From: an uncultured Sutterella sp.
Lineage (GTDB): Bacteria > Pseudomonadota > Gammaproteobacteria > Burkholderiales > Burkholderiaceae_F
Length of the DNA stretch: 26,431 nucleotides
Assembly: GCA_937906995.1 (NCBI GenBank)
Contig: CALESB010000054.1
Span: 1 to 26,431 of the forward strand
Direction: 5' to 3'
Position numbers and translations under genes: made by a program
Shown: piece after piece, positions 13,221-20,236 of the stretch
How positions within the stretch are numbered: position 1 is the first letter of the stretch
How the letters are laid out: each line of letters opens with the position of its first letter
Notes under the pieces: generated by a model
Database searches by the model: none
The model's input: the letters and a program-made list of their open reading frames with translations, nothing else
What the model was told of the DNA's origin: nothing

Positions 13221-14270
13221 ATGATTGCGATCGAGCATTTATCTCAAACATTTACCGCTCCTGACGGTAAAAAAGTCCAAGCGATCAAGGATGTTTCCTT
13301 GCATATTGAGCAAGGTGAAATTTTTGGCATCATTGGTCGCTCTGGCGCAGGCAAATCGACTTTGGTTAGAACCATTAATTTTTTAACCAAACCTACACAA
13401 GGCAAAGTAATTGTTAATGGTCAATGCCTCAATGACATGACCTTAGCTCAGTTGCGCCAAATTCGAACAAAGATTGGCATGATCTTCCAGCACTTTAACC
13501 TACTGAGTTCTCGCACGGTCTTTGATAACGTTGCATTGCCGTTAGAGTTGCAAAATACGCCAAAAGAACAAATTGAGCGTAAGGTTAATAAACTCATTGA
13601 CCTTGTTGGTTTAAGTGAACACAAACACAAATACCCTTCTCAACTTTCGGGTGGTCAAAAGCAACGAGTTGGCATTGCTCGAGCACTTGCTAATGACCCT
13701 ATGGTCTTGCTTTCAGACGAGGCTACGAGTGCATTAGACCCAGAAACAACGCGTTCAACCCTTGAGCTCCTACAGCGCATCAATAAGGAGCTTGGCGTCA
13801 CGATCGTTTTAATTACTCATGAAATGGAAGTCGTTAAAGAAATCTGTGATCGCGTTGTTGTCATGGATTCAGGGTGCGTAGTTGAAGCTGGAACCGTCTT
13901 GGATGTTTTCCGCCACCCTAAGCATCCGACGACCAGAGCCATGCTAGCTGACGTAGTTATCCATGACATGCCTGAGCGCATTATTGCCACCGTTAAGAAT
14001 TTGATCGCTAGCGCTGAGCAAAAAGGAAGATACGCCAAATTATTGCGCTTAACATTTATCGGCTCTGAGGTAACGTTGCCGGTATTGTCTATGCTAACTC
14101 GTACGTACAACGTTGATTTCAACATTTTGCAAGGACAAGTCGAAGAGCTACAAGGCTCTAACTTCGGTATCCTAATCATCTTGGCAGAAAGCCCAGATGA
14201 ACAAACATTTATCTCTGCCACTCAATTCTTGGCTCAAAACCATGTTGAATTTGAAGAGGTTTCACTATGA
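13221..14270 (+). CDS. metN: methionine ABC transporter ATP-binding protein
   Basis: MetN is the ATPase of the D/L-methionine importer MetNIQ. The 349-residue protein has Walker A GRSGAGKST (39-47), ABC signature LSGGQ (142-146), Walker B ending in DE (166-167), an H-loop in LITHE and a C-terminal NIL/ACT-like domain of about 270-345 that senses methionine and inhibits transport. MIAIEHLSQTF at the N-terminus aligns with family starts, so ATG 13221 is secure, yet no Shine-Dalgarno lies within 20 nt. The nearest is inside the mobile element that ends right at the start codon. It overlaps metI by 4 bp (ATGA), indicating translational coupling. No metQ binding-protein gene is in this window. Confidence 0.95.
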   Translation: MIAIEHLSQTFTAPDGKKVQAIKDVSLHIEQGEIFGIIGRSGAGKSTLVRTINFLTKPTQGKVIVNGQCLNDMTLAQLRQIRTKIGMIFQHFNLLSSRTVFDNVALPLELQNTPKEQIERKVNKLIDLVGLSEHKHKYPSQLSGGQKQRVGIARALANDPMVLLSDEATSALDPETTRSTLELLQRINKELGVTIVLITHEMEVVKEICDRVVVMDSGCVVEAGTVLDVFRHPKHPTTRAMLADVVIHDMPERIIATVKNLIASAEQKGRYAKLLRLTFIGSEVTLPVLSMLTRTYNVDFNILQGQVEELQGSNFGILIILAESPDEQTFISATQFLAQNHVEFEEVSL

Positions 14271-14920
14271 GTCCAGAAATTATCAATCTACTAGGTGATG
14301 GCTTTATTGAAACTGCCGTTATGGTCTTAGGTAGTGGTTTTCTAGGTAGTCTGATTGGTATTCCTTTAGGTGTCTTATTGCATGTCACTGAAACGGATGG
14401 CTTGATGCCACGATTAGCCACCAATATGGTGGTTGGCATTTTAGTGAACGCTATCCGCTCCACTCCATTCATTATTTTGTTGGTGGCCATCTATCCCCTT
14501 ACGCGTTTGTTAGTTGGAACAACCATCGGCACAACCGCCACGCTAGTACCTCTGGTCATTGGCGTTGCTCCCTTTATTGCCAGGTTGGTAGAAACGAGTC
14601 TTCGTGAAGTCGACCGCGGTTTAATTGAAGCTGCAGAATCCATGGGGGCAACCCACATGCAAATCATCATGAAGGTTTTATTACCCGAGGCTATGCCTGG
14701 CATTATTGCAGGTGTCACCATTGCCATTGTGACCTTGGTTGGCTACTCAGCCATGGCAGGCGCTATTGGTGGTGGCGGCCTTGGTGATATCGGTATTAGA
14801 TACGGTCACAACCGTTATATGCCCGATGTCATGTGGACAGTTGTTTTAATTTTGATTCTTTTCGTACAAGTCATCCAAAGCTTTGGAGACTGGTGTGTTC
14901 GGAAGGTTTCAAAACGCTAG
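14267..14920 (+). CDS. metI: methionine ABC transporter permease
   Basis: MetI forms the membrane channel of MetNIQ as a homodimer. The 217-residue length and five predicted membrane segments are typical. The cytoplasmic coupling motif EAAESMGATHMQIIMKVLLPEA near residues 125-145 contacts MetN, and the following VGYSAMAGAIGGGGLGDIGIRYG segment is characteristic of this permease group. It starts inside the metN stop codon. The strong terminator directly after it means metQ is not in the same transcript, so the substrate-binding protein must be encoded elsewhere. Confidence 0.95.
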   Translation: MSPEIINLLGDGFIETAVMVLGSGFLGSLIGIPLGVLLHVTETDGLMPRLATNMVVGILVNAIRSTPFIILLVAIYPLTRLLVGTTIGTTATLVPLVIGVAPFIARLVETSLREVDRGLIEAAESMGATHMQIIMKVLLPEAMPGIIAGVTIAIVTLVGYSAMAGAIGGGGLGDIGIRYGHNRYMPDVMWTVVLILILFVQVIQSFGDWCVRKVSKR

Positions 14921-14925
14921 CAAGC

Positions 14926-14954
14926 AAAATGGCGGTCTCTGACCGCCATTTTTT
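14926..14954. terminator. bidirectional terminator between metI and the LapA-like gene
   Basis: AAAATGGCGGTC (14926-14937) pairs with GACCGCCATTTT (14941-14952) around TCT. A T run follows on the plus strand and an A-rich 5' flank gives a U run on the minus strand, so it can serve both convergent genes. Confidence 0.88.
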
Positions 14955-15459
14955 ATTGCTTATTTACCGGTTTTTCACTACTTTGATTTTGTAGTTGATC
15001 GAGTCGATCTTCAACCTCTCCAACACTGGCCGAAATAGAGTTAATCGTCATACGTGTATTACTTTCTAATTCTTCTTCAATCGCTGTTAGTTTTGTCATC
15101 AATGAAGCATGACGAGCATTGTTTTTCTCTTCCAACATTTTTACCTGAGCATCAATGTCTTTTTTTAACTCATTGAAACGTGATAGTTCAGCCTTGTCGG
15201 CTAAATCTTGGGCTAACTTAAGTTGCTTATTAACTCGTCTTAGCTCCATAGCCAATGAGGCTTGTTGTATAAATCCATAAATCAAAGAGATAAAGATCAA
15301 CAATCCTGGACCTAAGAGCAAAATCAACCCTAAGGGTGCTTGTATTTCAGTCCAAAGCAAGTTGACCGATACCGGCGCTATCACTCCCTCCCAGTTAACG
15401 ATTAAGAAGATGGAGCAAAAGACGAATACTAGAAGTATAAAAACAGTTCGTAAATGCAT
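14953..15459 (-). CDS. LapA-domain (DUF1049) membrane protein with coiled coil
   Basis: This 168-residue protein has two membrane helices (about residues 5-23 and 43-63) separated by an ILLLGP-containing stretch, then a charged cytoplasmic tail of about 70-160 rich in Glu, Lys and Leu that should form a coiled coil. The two-helix part, with NW after the first helix, fits the LapA domain family; E. coli LapA works with LapB in controlling lipopolysaccharide synthesis. The long coiled-coil tail is larger than in E. coli LapA (about 100 residues), so the family call is moderate and the function tentative. No lapB-like gene is adjacent. It converges on metI and is divergent from upp. Confidence 0.6.
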   Translation of the reverse strand: MHLRTVFILLVFVFCSIFLIVNWEGVIAPVSVNLLWTEIQAPLGLILLLGPGLLIFISLIYGFIQQASLAMELRRVNKQLKLAQDLADKAELSRFNELKKDIDAQVKMLEEKNNARHASLMTKLTAIEEELESNTRMTINSISASVGEVEDRLDQLQNQSSEKPVNKQ

Positions 15460-15528
15460 TTTTATTAAATAAAAGGAATGAAACTCATCATAACTTTATC
15501 ACCGAGAGAAAATTTACATCTGATTTTT

Positions 15529-15557
15529 TTGATTTCCACACAAATCTAACGATAAAT
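15529..15557 (+). promoter_or_regulatory. putative promoter of upp
   Basis: TTGATT (15529-15534) and ATAAAT (15552-15557) are spaced by 17 bp, with the start of transcription expected about 37 nt before the upp ATG. Confidence 0.4.
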
Positions 15558-15601
15558 GGTTAAGATTGTTGCGTTAATTACTCCATTAGGAAGGATAAAA
15601 A

Positions 15602-16249
15602 ATGCGTCAAGATTCTCGTTTCCCTAATTTGCATATCATTGACCATCCATTGATTCAACATAAGCTTTCCATTATGCGCAAAAAAGACACGTCATCTAAA
15701 GACTTTCGTGCCTTACTACGCGAAATTACGGTCTTAATGGGTTACGAAGTAACTCGCGACCTTCCGCTAACAACTCGTATGATTGAAACGCCCTTATGTG
15801 AATACGAGGCTCCGTTCTTATCTGGTAAAAAGCCGGTTATCGTGCCAGTTTTGCGTGCTGGCCTTGGCATGGCTGACGGTTTCTTAGACTTAATGCCGGG
15901 CGCACGTGTTGGACATGTCGGTATGTATCGTGATGAAAATCATCATCCTGTTGAATATTTGGTGAAGTTACCAGAAGTACAGGATCGTACATTCTTTGTG
16001 GTTGACCCCATGATGGCAACAGGCTACTCTGCCGCTCACGCTGTTGACGTACTTAAAAAGCGCAATGTCCCGGCCGATCGTATTGTTTTCATCTGTTTGC
16101 TTTGTGCCCCCGAAGGCATGGCAACATTCCAAGAACTTCATCCTGACATCAAAGTTTTCACCGCTAGTCTCGATGATCATTTAAATGAAAAGGCCTACAT
16201 TGTGCCTGGTTTAGGGGATGCTGGCGACCGCTTATTTGGCACGCTTTAG
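15602..16249 (+). CDS. upp: uracil phosphoribosyltransferase
   Basis: Upp converts uracil and PRPP to UMP in pyrimidine salvage. The 215-residue protein has the usual length. The conserved VPVLRAGLGMADGFLDLMPGARVGHVGMYRDE block is mid-protein, and the PRPP-binding loop reads VVDPMMATGYSA. The C-terminus has the family PGLGDAGDRLFGT, which contacts uracil. AGGAAGGA precedes the start. The gene stands alone, with its own promoter and a large inverted repeat downstream; no uraA permease is present. Confidence 0.96.
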   Translation: MRQDSRFPNLHIIDHPLIQHKLSIMRKKDTSSKDFRALLREITVLMGYEVTRDLPLTTRMIETPLCEYEAPFLSGKKPVIVPVLRAGLGMADGFLDLMPGARVGHVGMYRDENHHPVEYLVKLPEVQDRTFFVVDPMMATGYSAAHAVDVLKKRNVPADRIVFICLLCAPEGMATFQELHPDIKVFTASLDDHLNEKAYIVPGLGDAGDRLFGTL

Positions 16250-16277
16250 GATTTTTCAAACTCCAAACCAACAAAAT

Positions 16278-16344
16278 AAGGGTAAACCCTAATATAACTC
16301 TAATTATTGCTTAAAATTTAAGCTACTTATTAGGGTTTACCCTT
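16278..16344. repeat. 67-bp region bounded by a 17-bp perfect inverted repeat
   Basis: AAGGGTAAACCCTAATA (16278-16294) is repeated in inverted form as TATTAGGGTTTACCCTT (16328-16344), and the interior holds a second palindrome GCTTAAA/TTTAAGC. No T run follows. It may terminate upp, or act as a large operator for the cytochrome b gene downstream; the 10-mer AGGGTTTACC inside it recurs at 20123-20132 before the DcuC-like gene, which favours regulation. Confidence 0.6.
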
Positions 16345-16456
16345 AATTCAATCCTTTCCTACCTTAAAATAGTCTGAAAAAAGAGCAAAACTTCTGACAT
16401 AACGCAAACCTTTTTACATGAAAATGGTAGATCATTCGTATGTCGGAATGGTATTC

Positions 16457-16485
16457 GTGTCCGTTCGGACACTTTTACTATTTTT
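16457..16485 (+). promoter_or_regulatory. terminator-like hairpin in the leader of the cytochrome b gene
   Basis: GTGTCCG/CGGACAC (16457-16463 and 16466-16472) is followed by TTTTACTATTTTT. It lies about 90 nt upstream of the frdC-type start and could be an attenuator if the promoter is further upstream, or the end of a short transcript. The rest of 16250-16561 shows no gene. Confidence 0.45.
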
Positions 16486-16561
16486 GATTCATAAGTCTGA
16501 TTGGATGCATTGGACCGCATTTGATTTAGGACATAACTTCTTATAAAGGTAAACTCTCATC

Positions 16562-17353
16562 ATGTCGATGTATACCACTGATCAAGAAAAGTATTCCAAC
16601 ACCCCGACGTCTGAAGAAGTCATCGCTGGTGTGGAATTACGTAACGCCAAGCGCGCAAGCAAGTGGCCTGCTTACTGCGACGTTGCTCAATCCGTCACGG
16701 GTCTTTTGTTGGGCTTGTTCTTGTTCTGCCACATGGCTTTCACGAGCTCCATTCAATTGGGCAAGGACGTGTTCTGGAACTTAGTTGCTTTCTCCGGCGG
16801 TTATCCGATCTTCGGCGAAGAACAAGCTTGGATGCACGTTGTTTTCGTGGCTGTTATCACCCTCCTCGTTATCGTTCACGCTTTGATGGCTTTGCGTCGC
16901 TTCCCGACGAGCTATCGCATGTTCCATAACATCAAGGGTCAATATCAATTCATCGCTCACCGCGACACCACGCTTTGGATCGTTCAAATCGTGACCGCTG
17001 TGATCTTGACGGGCATGGTTTTCCCGCACGTCACGCCGATGTTGCTCGACCCGCATAGCATTGGACCTAACCTTTCTTCCGTTCACACGTATCACAACGG
17101 TTTGGTTTGGACGTTCATCTTCTTGGTTGCTACCGAATTGCACGGTATGATCGGTTTGTATCGCTTGGCCGTCAAGTGGGACGTCTGCGCTGGTAACCGT
17201 GAAGCCCTTCGCAAGATCATGTACTGCGTCGTGGTCGCTATGATCGCTTGCGGTTCCTTGACGATGTGGACGTACTACAGCAACGGTAAGGCTCTCGTCG
17301 AATCAGGCGAACCTATCGTTAAGTACGAACCGACGAACAACTGGTGGAAGTAA
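16562..17353 (+). CDS. frdC: fumarate reductase / succinate dehydrogenase dihaem cytochrome b subunit
   Basis: This 263-residue protein has five membrane helices and closely resembles Wolinella succinogenes FrdC, the membrane anchor that carries two haems b and passes electrons from menaquinol to fumarate. The four haem ligands are in register: His57, His106, His156 and His194 (Wolinella 44, 93, 143, 182), and Glu192 matches Wolinella Glu180. AAGGT precedes the ATG. Codon choice is strongly biased, suggesting high expression. Unusually, frdA and frdB do not follow: a strong terminator comes 24 nt after the stop and the next gene is an unrelated lipoprotein. The catalytic subunits must therefore be elsewhere, or this cytochrome serves another partner. 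Confidence 0.9.
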   Translation: MSMYTTDQEKYSNTPTSEEVIAGVELRNAKRASKWPAYCDVAQSVTGLLLGLFLFCHMAFTSSIQLGKDVFWNLVAFSGGYPIFGEEQAWMHVVFVAVITLLVIVHALMALRRFPTSYRMFHNIKGQYQFIAHRDTTLWIVQIVTAVILTGMVFPHVTPMLLDPHSIGPNLSSVHTYHNGLVWTFIFLVATELHGMIGLYRLAVKWDVCAGNREALRKIMYCVVVAMIACGSLTMWTYYSNGKALVESGEPIVKYEPTNNWWK

Positions 17354-17376
17354 GATTCCCTTAGTTGGATAAAGTC

Positions 17377-17407
17377 AAAACGCGAGTTCCAACGAACTCG
17401 CGTTTTT
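17377..17407 (+). terminator. terminator of the cytochrome b gene
   Basis: AAAACGCGAGTTC (17377-17389) pairs perfectly with GAACTCGCGTTTT (17394-17406) around CAAC, ending in a T run. Confidence 0.92.
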
Positions 17408-17454
17408 ATTTATCCTTCAAAATCAACGCAGCCCCAATTCTGGAGTTGAGCTTT

Positions 17455-17808
17455 ATGAAAAAAATCTCATTTGCTTCTATTACTATCTCTGCACTGCTTT
17501 TGGCTGGTTGCTCTGCCACTTCTGTCACACCACAAGGTCAGCAAGTAGTCATCGTTCAAAGCCTGCCTCAAGAATACTCAGATCGTTGTCAATTTATTGG
17601 TGAAGTTGCTGGCTCTCAAGGTAACTGGCTCACTGGTGGTTGGACTCCCAATAAAAACATTGCGATGGGAGCTAGAAATGATTTGCGCAACGATGCTGCA
17701 AAAGTGGGTGCAAATGTTGTTGTCATTACAGATACCTTTAATAGCACCGATGAAGACAACGCTTTAGAAAATATTACGATTATTGGTCGGGCATACCGTT
17801 GTCGTTAA
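17455..17808 (+). CDS. small DUF4156-like lipoprotein
   Basis: From ATG 17455 the product has 117 residues, with a signal peptide MKKISFASITISALLLAGC whose lipobox LAGC puts the lipidated Cys at position 19. The mature part contains CQFIGEVAGSQGNWLTGGWTPNK, then NDLRNDAAKVGANVVVI and a final GRAYRCR, a pattern I associate with the DUF4156 family of periplasmic lipoproteins; two further cysteines could form a disulphide. Function is unknown. A longer frame from 17365 runs through the preceding terminator and lacks a start signal; GGAG (17442-17445) supports 17455. The gene is followed by a bidirectional terminator. Confidence 0.8.
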   Translation: MKKISFASITISALLLAGCSATSVTPQGQQVVIVQSLPQEYSDRCQFIGEVAGSQGNWLTGGWTPNKNIAMGARNDLRNDAAKVGANVVVITDTFNSTDEDNALENITIIGRAYRCR

Positions 17809-17821
17809 TAGTAACAGCTAT

Positions 17822-17850
17822 AAAAAAGCCGTCAAAAGACGGCTTTTTTT
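17822..17850. terminator. bidirectional terminator between the lipoprotein and NarL-like genes
   Basis: AAAAAAGCCGTC (17822-17833) pairs with GACGGCTTTTTT (17838-17849) around AAAA. It is flanked by T on one side and A on the other, suiting both convergent genes. Confidence 0.92.
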
Positions 17851-18550
17851 ATAGCTTCACTCCATGCTCCTGAGCCCAAAGTGCCGCTTGTGTTCGACTT
17901 GTAAAAGCCATTTTCTTTAATAGATGTTTAACGTGAACCTTAACAGTTCCGAGAGTAATAGAGTGGTACTCTGCAATTTCCTGATTTTTCATCCCCGCGG
18001 CTAAACACTTCAGAATATCACGCTCACGATTGGTTAAACGAGAAAGATTACGCCCAACTTCTGCAGTATCATCACGGAAAGCGCGTGTCAGAGCAGACAT
18101 TAAACGATTGCTGACTACAATTTGTCCATGAGCCACACGTCGAATTTGGCTCTTCAATTCAGCGACTTCGATAAGTTTTGAAATATAACCTTCTGCTTGC
18201 AAATGAACAGAACTCATCAACTCTTCACTATCATCTCGATCAGTCATCATAATCACCCGAGGCGGATGAGTGAAGCTTTTTACGTAGCGAGTTACTTCTG
18301 TTGCTGCATCTTTTTTCATATGCATATCCACAATAACCACCTGGGGATTTAGTCTCTCGATATAGAACAAACCCAGATGTTTATCACCGGTTTCTGCAAT
18401 ATTTCCAAATAAGTCATCCTCATGAATCAAACGAGCTAGTGATTCACGAAACAACGGGGATGAATCAATGATGACAACATTAATCTTTCCGGCTTCATTT
18501 GGATTATCCGGATCCCCTGTCACATTAGAGAGTTTTTGAATATCTAACAT
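17849..18550 (-). CDS. NarL/FixJ-family response regulator
   Basis: This 233-residue transcription factor has an N-terminal receiver (about 22-145) and a LuxR-type helix-turn-helix (about 165-228). In the receiver the acidic pair has become Asp29-Ser30, while the phospho-acceptor Asp75, Thr103 and Lys125 remain; loss of one acid may weaken Mg2+ binding or alter phosphorylation. The DNA-binding end TVKVHVKHLLKKM is nearly the same as the E. coli NarL recognition-helix region, so it may bind NarL-type heptamers. A 20-residue extension precedes the receiver. No histidine kinase is nearby. It lies downstream of the amidohydrolase on the same strand and near the transporter/AbgA cluster, whose leaders carry TACCTA-type repeats. 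Confidence 0.9.
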   Translation of the reverse strand: MLDIQKLSNVTGDPDNPNEAGKINVVIIDSSPLFRESLARLIHEDDLFGNIAETGDKHLGLFYIERLNPQVVIVDMHMKKDAATEVTRYVKSFTHPPRVIMMTDRDDSEELMSSVHLQAEGYISKLIEVAELKSQIRRVAHGQIVVSNRLMSALTRAFRDDTAEVGRNLSRLTNRERDILKCLAAGMKNQEIAEYHSITLGTVKVHVKHLLKKMAFTSRTQAALWAQEHGVKL

Positions 18551-18568
18551 TGTTCTCTCATAATTTTA

Positions 18569-18595
18569 GAAAGGAGACTGAATCAGTCTCCTTTC
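18569..18595 (-). terminator. hairpin between the amidohydrolase and NarL-like genes
   Basis: GAAAGGAGACT (18569-18579) pairs perfectly with AGTCTCCTTTC (18585-18595) around a 5-nt loop. It lies 17 nt after the amidohydrolase stop. No good U tail follows in the minus direction, so it may be a weak terminator or a processing hairpin. Confidence 0.5.
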
Positions 18596-18611
18596 AAACA
18601 TGAACTACGAA

Positions 18612-19877
18612 TTAGTTATCGTAGTGCGAAACGGCTGCCCACAAAATATCCGTACCTTGCATAAAATCTTCAAGCTTCATTGCTTCATGCGGGTTGTGTG
18701 AACCCAACTGATTAGCTACAAAGATCATAGCAACAGGCACACCATTATTACCCAGGACTGCAGAGTCATGACCGGCCCCTGAAGCTAACTTCAAATACGG
18801 AATATTTTCAAGTTGTGCACTTTGCTCTAAGGTGGCACTTAATTGAGCATTGACGCCTGAGGGCTTCGTGATCAATTGACCATCAAATTCCACCTTAACG
18901 CCACGTTCTTGTGCAACTTCTTCTGCAGTCCTAACTAAGAGTTCATGGAAGCGCTGAGCCGTTTCTTCACTCAAGCTACGAATATCAACAGAGAACGTTA
19001 CTTCCCCAGGAATAACTGAAATAGCAGCGCTCGAGGCCATCTTCAAAACGCCTACAGTAAAGACCAAATCTTCGCCCATAACTAACCACTTATCCCATGC
19101 ACGATCCATACGTTGCATAAGATCCGTGAATGCCATCAATGCATCATGGCGATAGGGCTTATCCGTTGCCCCTGAGTGAGCAGCTTCACCAACAATACGA
19201 ACAGCCTTGTGACGGATATTGCCACGGATACCCGTTACAACACCGGCACGAGCTTCCTTTTGAGCATCGAGTGTCGGGCCTTGCTCGATATGCAATTCAA
19301 CAAAGGCTGCAATCTTGCTAACGTCCACCAAGGGCTTACCACCGGTAACGTCAGCCAGGTCAACACCCACAGCCTTCATTGATTCACCAAGCGTGATCGT
19401 TCCATCACGATGCTTAAGGTTAAGGTCCTTTTCGGTCAATTGGCCGAACATACCCAAAGAGCCCATATAGGCTTTACCAAAGAACGAACTTTCTTCGCCA
19501 CGCATCATTAAAACGGTATAGTCACGAGTCGGTTGATATTGCGTATGACGCATCCACCAAGCCACTGTCAACGCAGCTGTGACACCAGCTAAACCGTCAT
19601 AATTTCCACCTTGAGGAACGCTATCGACGTGGGAACCAGAAACAAAAGCAGGCAAAGAGCGATCCTTACCAGGCAAAGTCATCCAGACATTGCCTGCACG
19701 GTCCGATGTGATTTCTAAGTTCAGCTCTTGACCAATGCCTTTTAAATAATCAAGAACCTCTGATTCTTTTTGAGAGTAACCTTGACGCGAAACACCCTGC
19801 ACATCACGACTCATTTCACGGATGTCATCAAATACTTTTTGTGCAAAAGCAGCTGCAACGGTTTGTAACTCGGACAC
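18612..19877 (-). CDS. M20-family amidohydrolase (allantoate / N-carbamoyl-L-amino acid hydrolase type)
   Basis: This 421-residue cytosolic zinc enzyme belongs to the group that includes allantoate amidohydrolase AllC, beta-ureidopropionase and N-carbamoyl-L-amino acid hydrolase. Metal-site segments are visible: GSHVDSV (His83), GGNYDGLAG (Asp94), RGEESS (Glu128/129), ELHIEQGP and near the end SHNPHEA. The start chosen is GTG at 19877-19875, because AAGGAG stands 7-12 nt before it. An ATG frame from 19943 would add 22 atypical residues from AT-rich sequence without a ribosome-binding site. The substrate cannot be fixed from sequence; the absence of other allantoin genes favours N-carbamoyl or N-acyl amino acids. 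It is divergent from the DcuC-like transporter. Confidence 0.88.
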   Translation of the reverse strand: MSELQTVAAAFAQKVFDDIREMSRDVQGVSRQGYSQKESEVLDYLKGIGQELNLEITSDRAGNVWMTLPGKDRSLPAFVSGSHVDSVPQGGNYDGLAGVTAALTVAWWMRHTQYQPTRDYTVLMMRGEESSFFGKAYMGSLGMFGQLTEKDLNLKHRDGTITLGESMKAVGVDLADVTGGKPLVDVSKIAAFVELHIEQGPTLDAQKEARAGVVTGIRGNIRHKAVRIVGEAAHSGATDKPYRHDALMAFTDLMQRMDRAWDKWLVMGEDLVFTVGVLKMASSAAISVIPGEVTFSVDIRSLSEETAQRFHELLVRTAEEVAQERGVKVEFDGQLITKPSGVNAQLSATLEQSAQLENIPYLKLASGAGHDSAVLGNNGVPVAMIFVANQLGSHNPHEAMKLEDFMQGTDILWAAVSHYDN

Positions 19878-20017
19878 AATCCACTCCTTAGTTGAAATAA
19901 AAAACACAATAATTTTATTGTTTCGCACAAAAAAAAGACTCATCTAACTAAGCGTAAATTATTGTTTATTAAATAGTTATCTCTACATTTACATAACTAT
20001 CTTGTCTTGAATCAAAG

Positions 20018-20045
20018 GCAAATTGAAATTTACAATTCAATTTGC
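20018..20045. promoter_or_regulatory. 10-bp inverted repeat in the divergent intergenic region
   Basis: GCAAATTGAA (20018-20027) and TTCAATTTGC (20036-20045) form a perfect inverted repeat with an 8-nt centre. It sits between the divergent amidohydrolase and transporter genes, so an operator for one or both is plausible. Confidence 0.4.
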
Positions 20046-20067
20046 AACATTTTGCAGATAAATAAAA

Positions 20068-20201
20068 TTAGGTAAATAGGTCTAGGCAAGATCAAATTTA
20101 TGCTGTTCTACCTAGGTCTATAAGGGTTTACCTATGGGCGAAAAGCCTTATAGGTGGTTAACATTACACCTTAAGAAAAATAAAAGCCCCCTAGATAGGT
20201 A
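20068..20201 (+). promoter_or_regulatory. cluster of TACCTA-type sites upstream of the DcuC-like gene
   Basis: Four copies of TACCTA or its complement TAGGTA occur within 134 bp: TTAGGTA (20068), TACCTAG (20109), TACCTAT (20129) and ATAGGTA (20195). Two of them match the NarL heptamer TACYYMT exactly. Related AGGTCTAGG and CTAGGTCTA strings lie between. The same motif recurs before the first AbgA-like gene, so a common regulator is likely, perhaps the NarL-like protein encoded at 17849-18550. The rest of the 19878-20236 gap is AT-rich and shows no ORF. Confidence 0.5.
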
Positions 20202-20236
20202 TTTTTCAAAATTGTTAACTTTTTGGGATACATCTT

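Noticed and set aside
15602..16249. Upp PRPP loop DPMMATGYSA differing from E. coli DPMLATGGS
   Set aside because: The catalytic acid and Thr-Gly are kept, and the Tyr variant is, as far as I recall, common among related proteobacteria, so it is not evidence of altered function.
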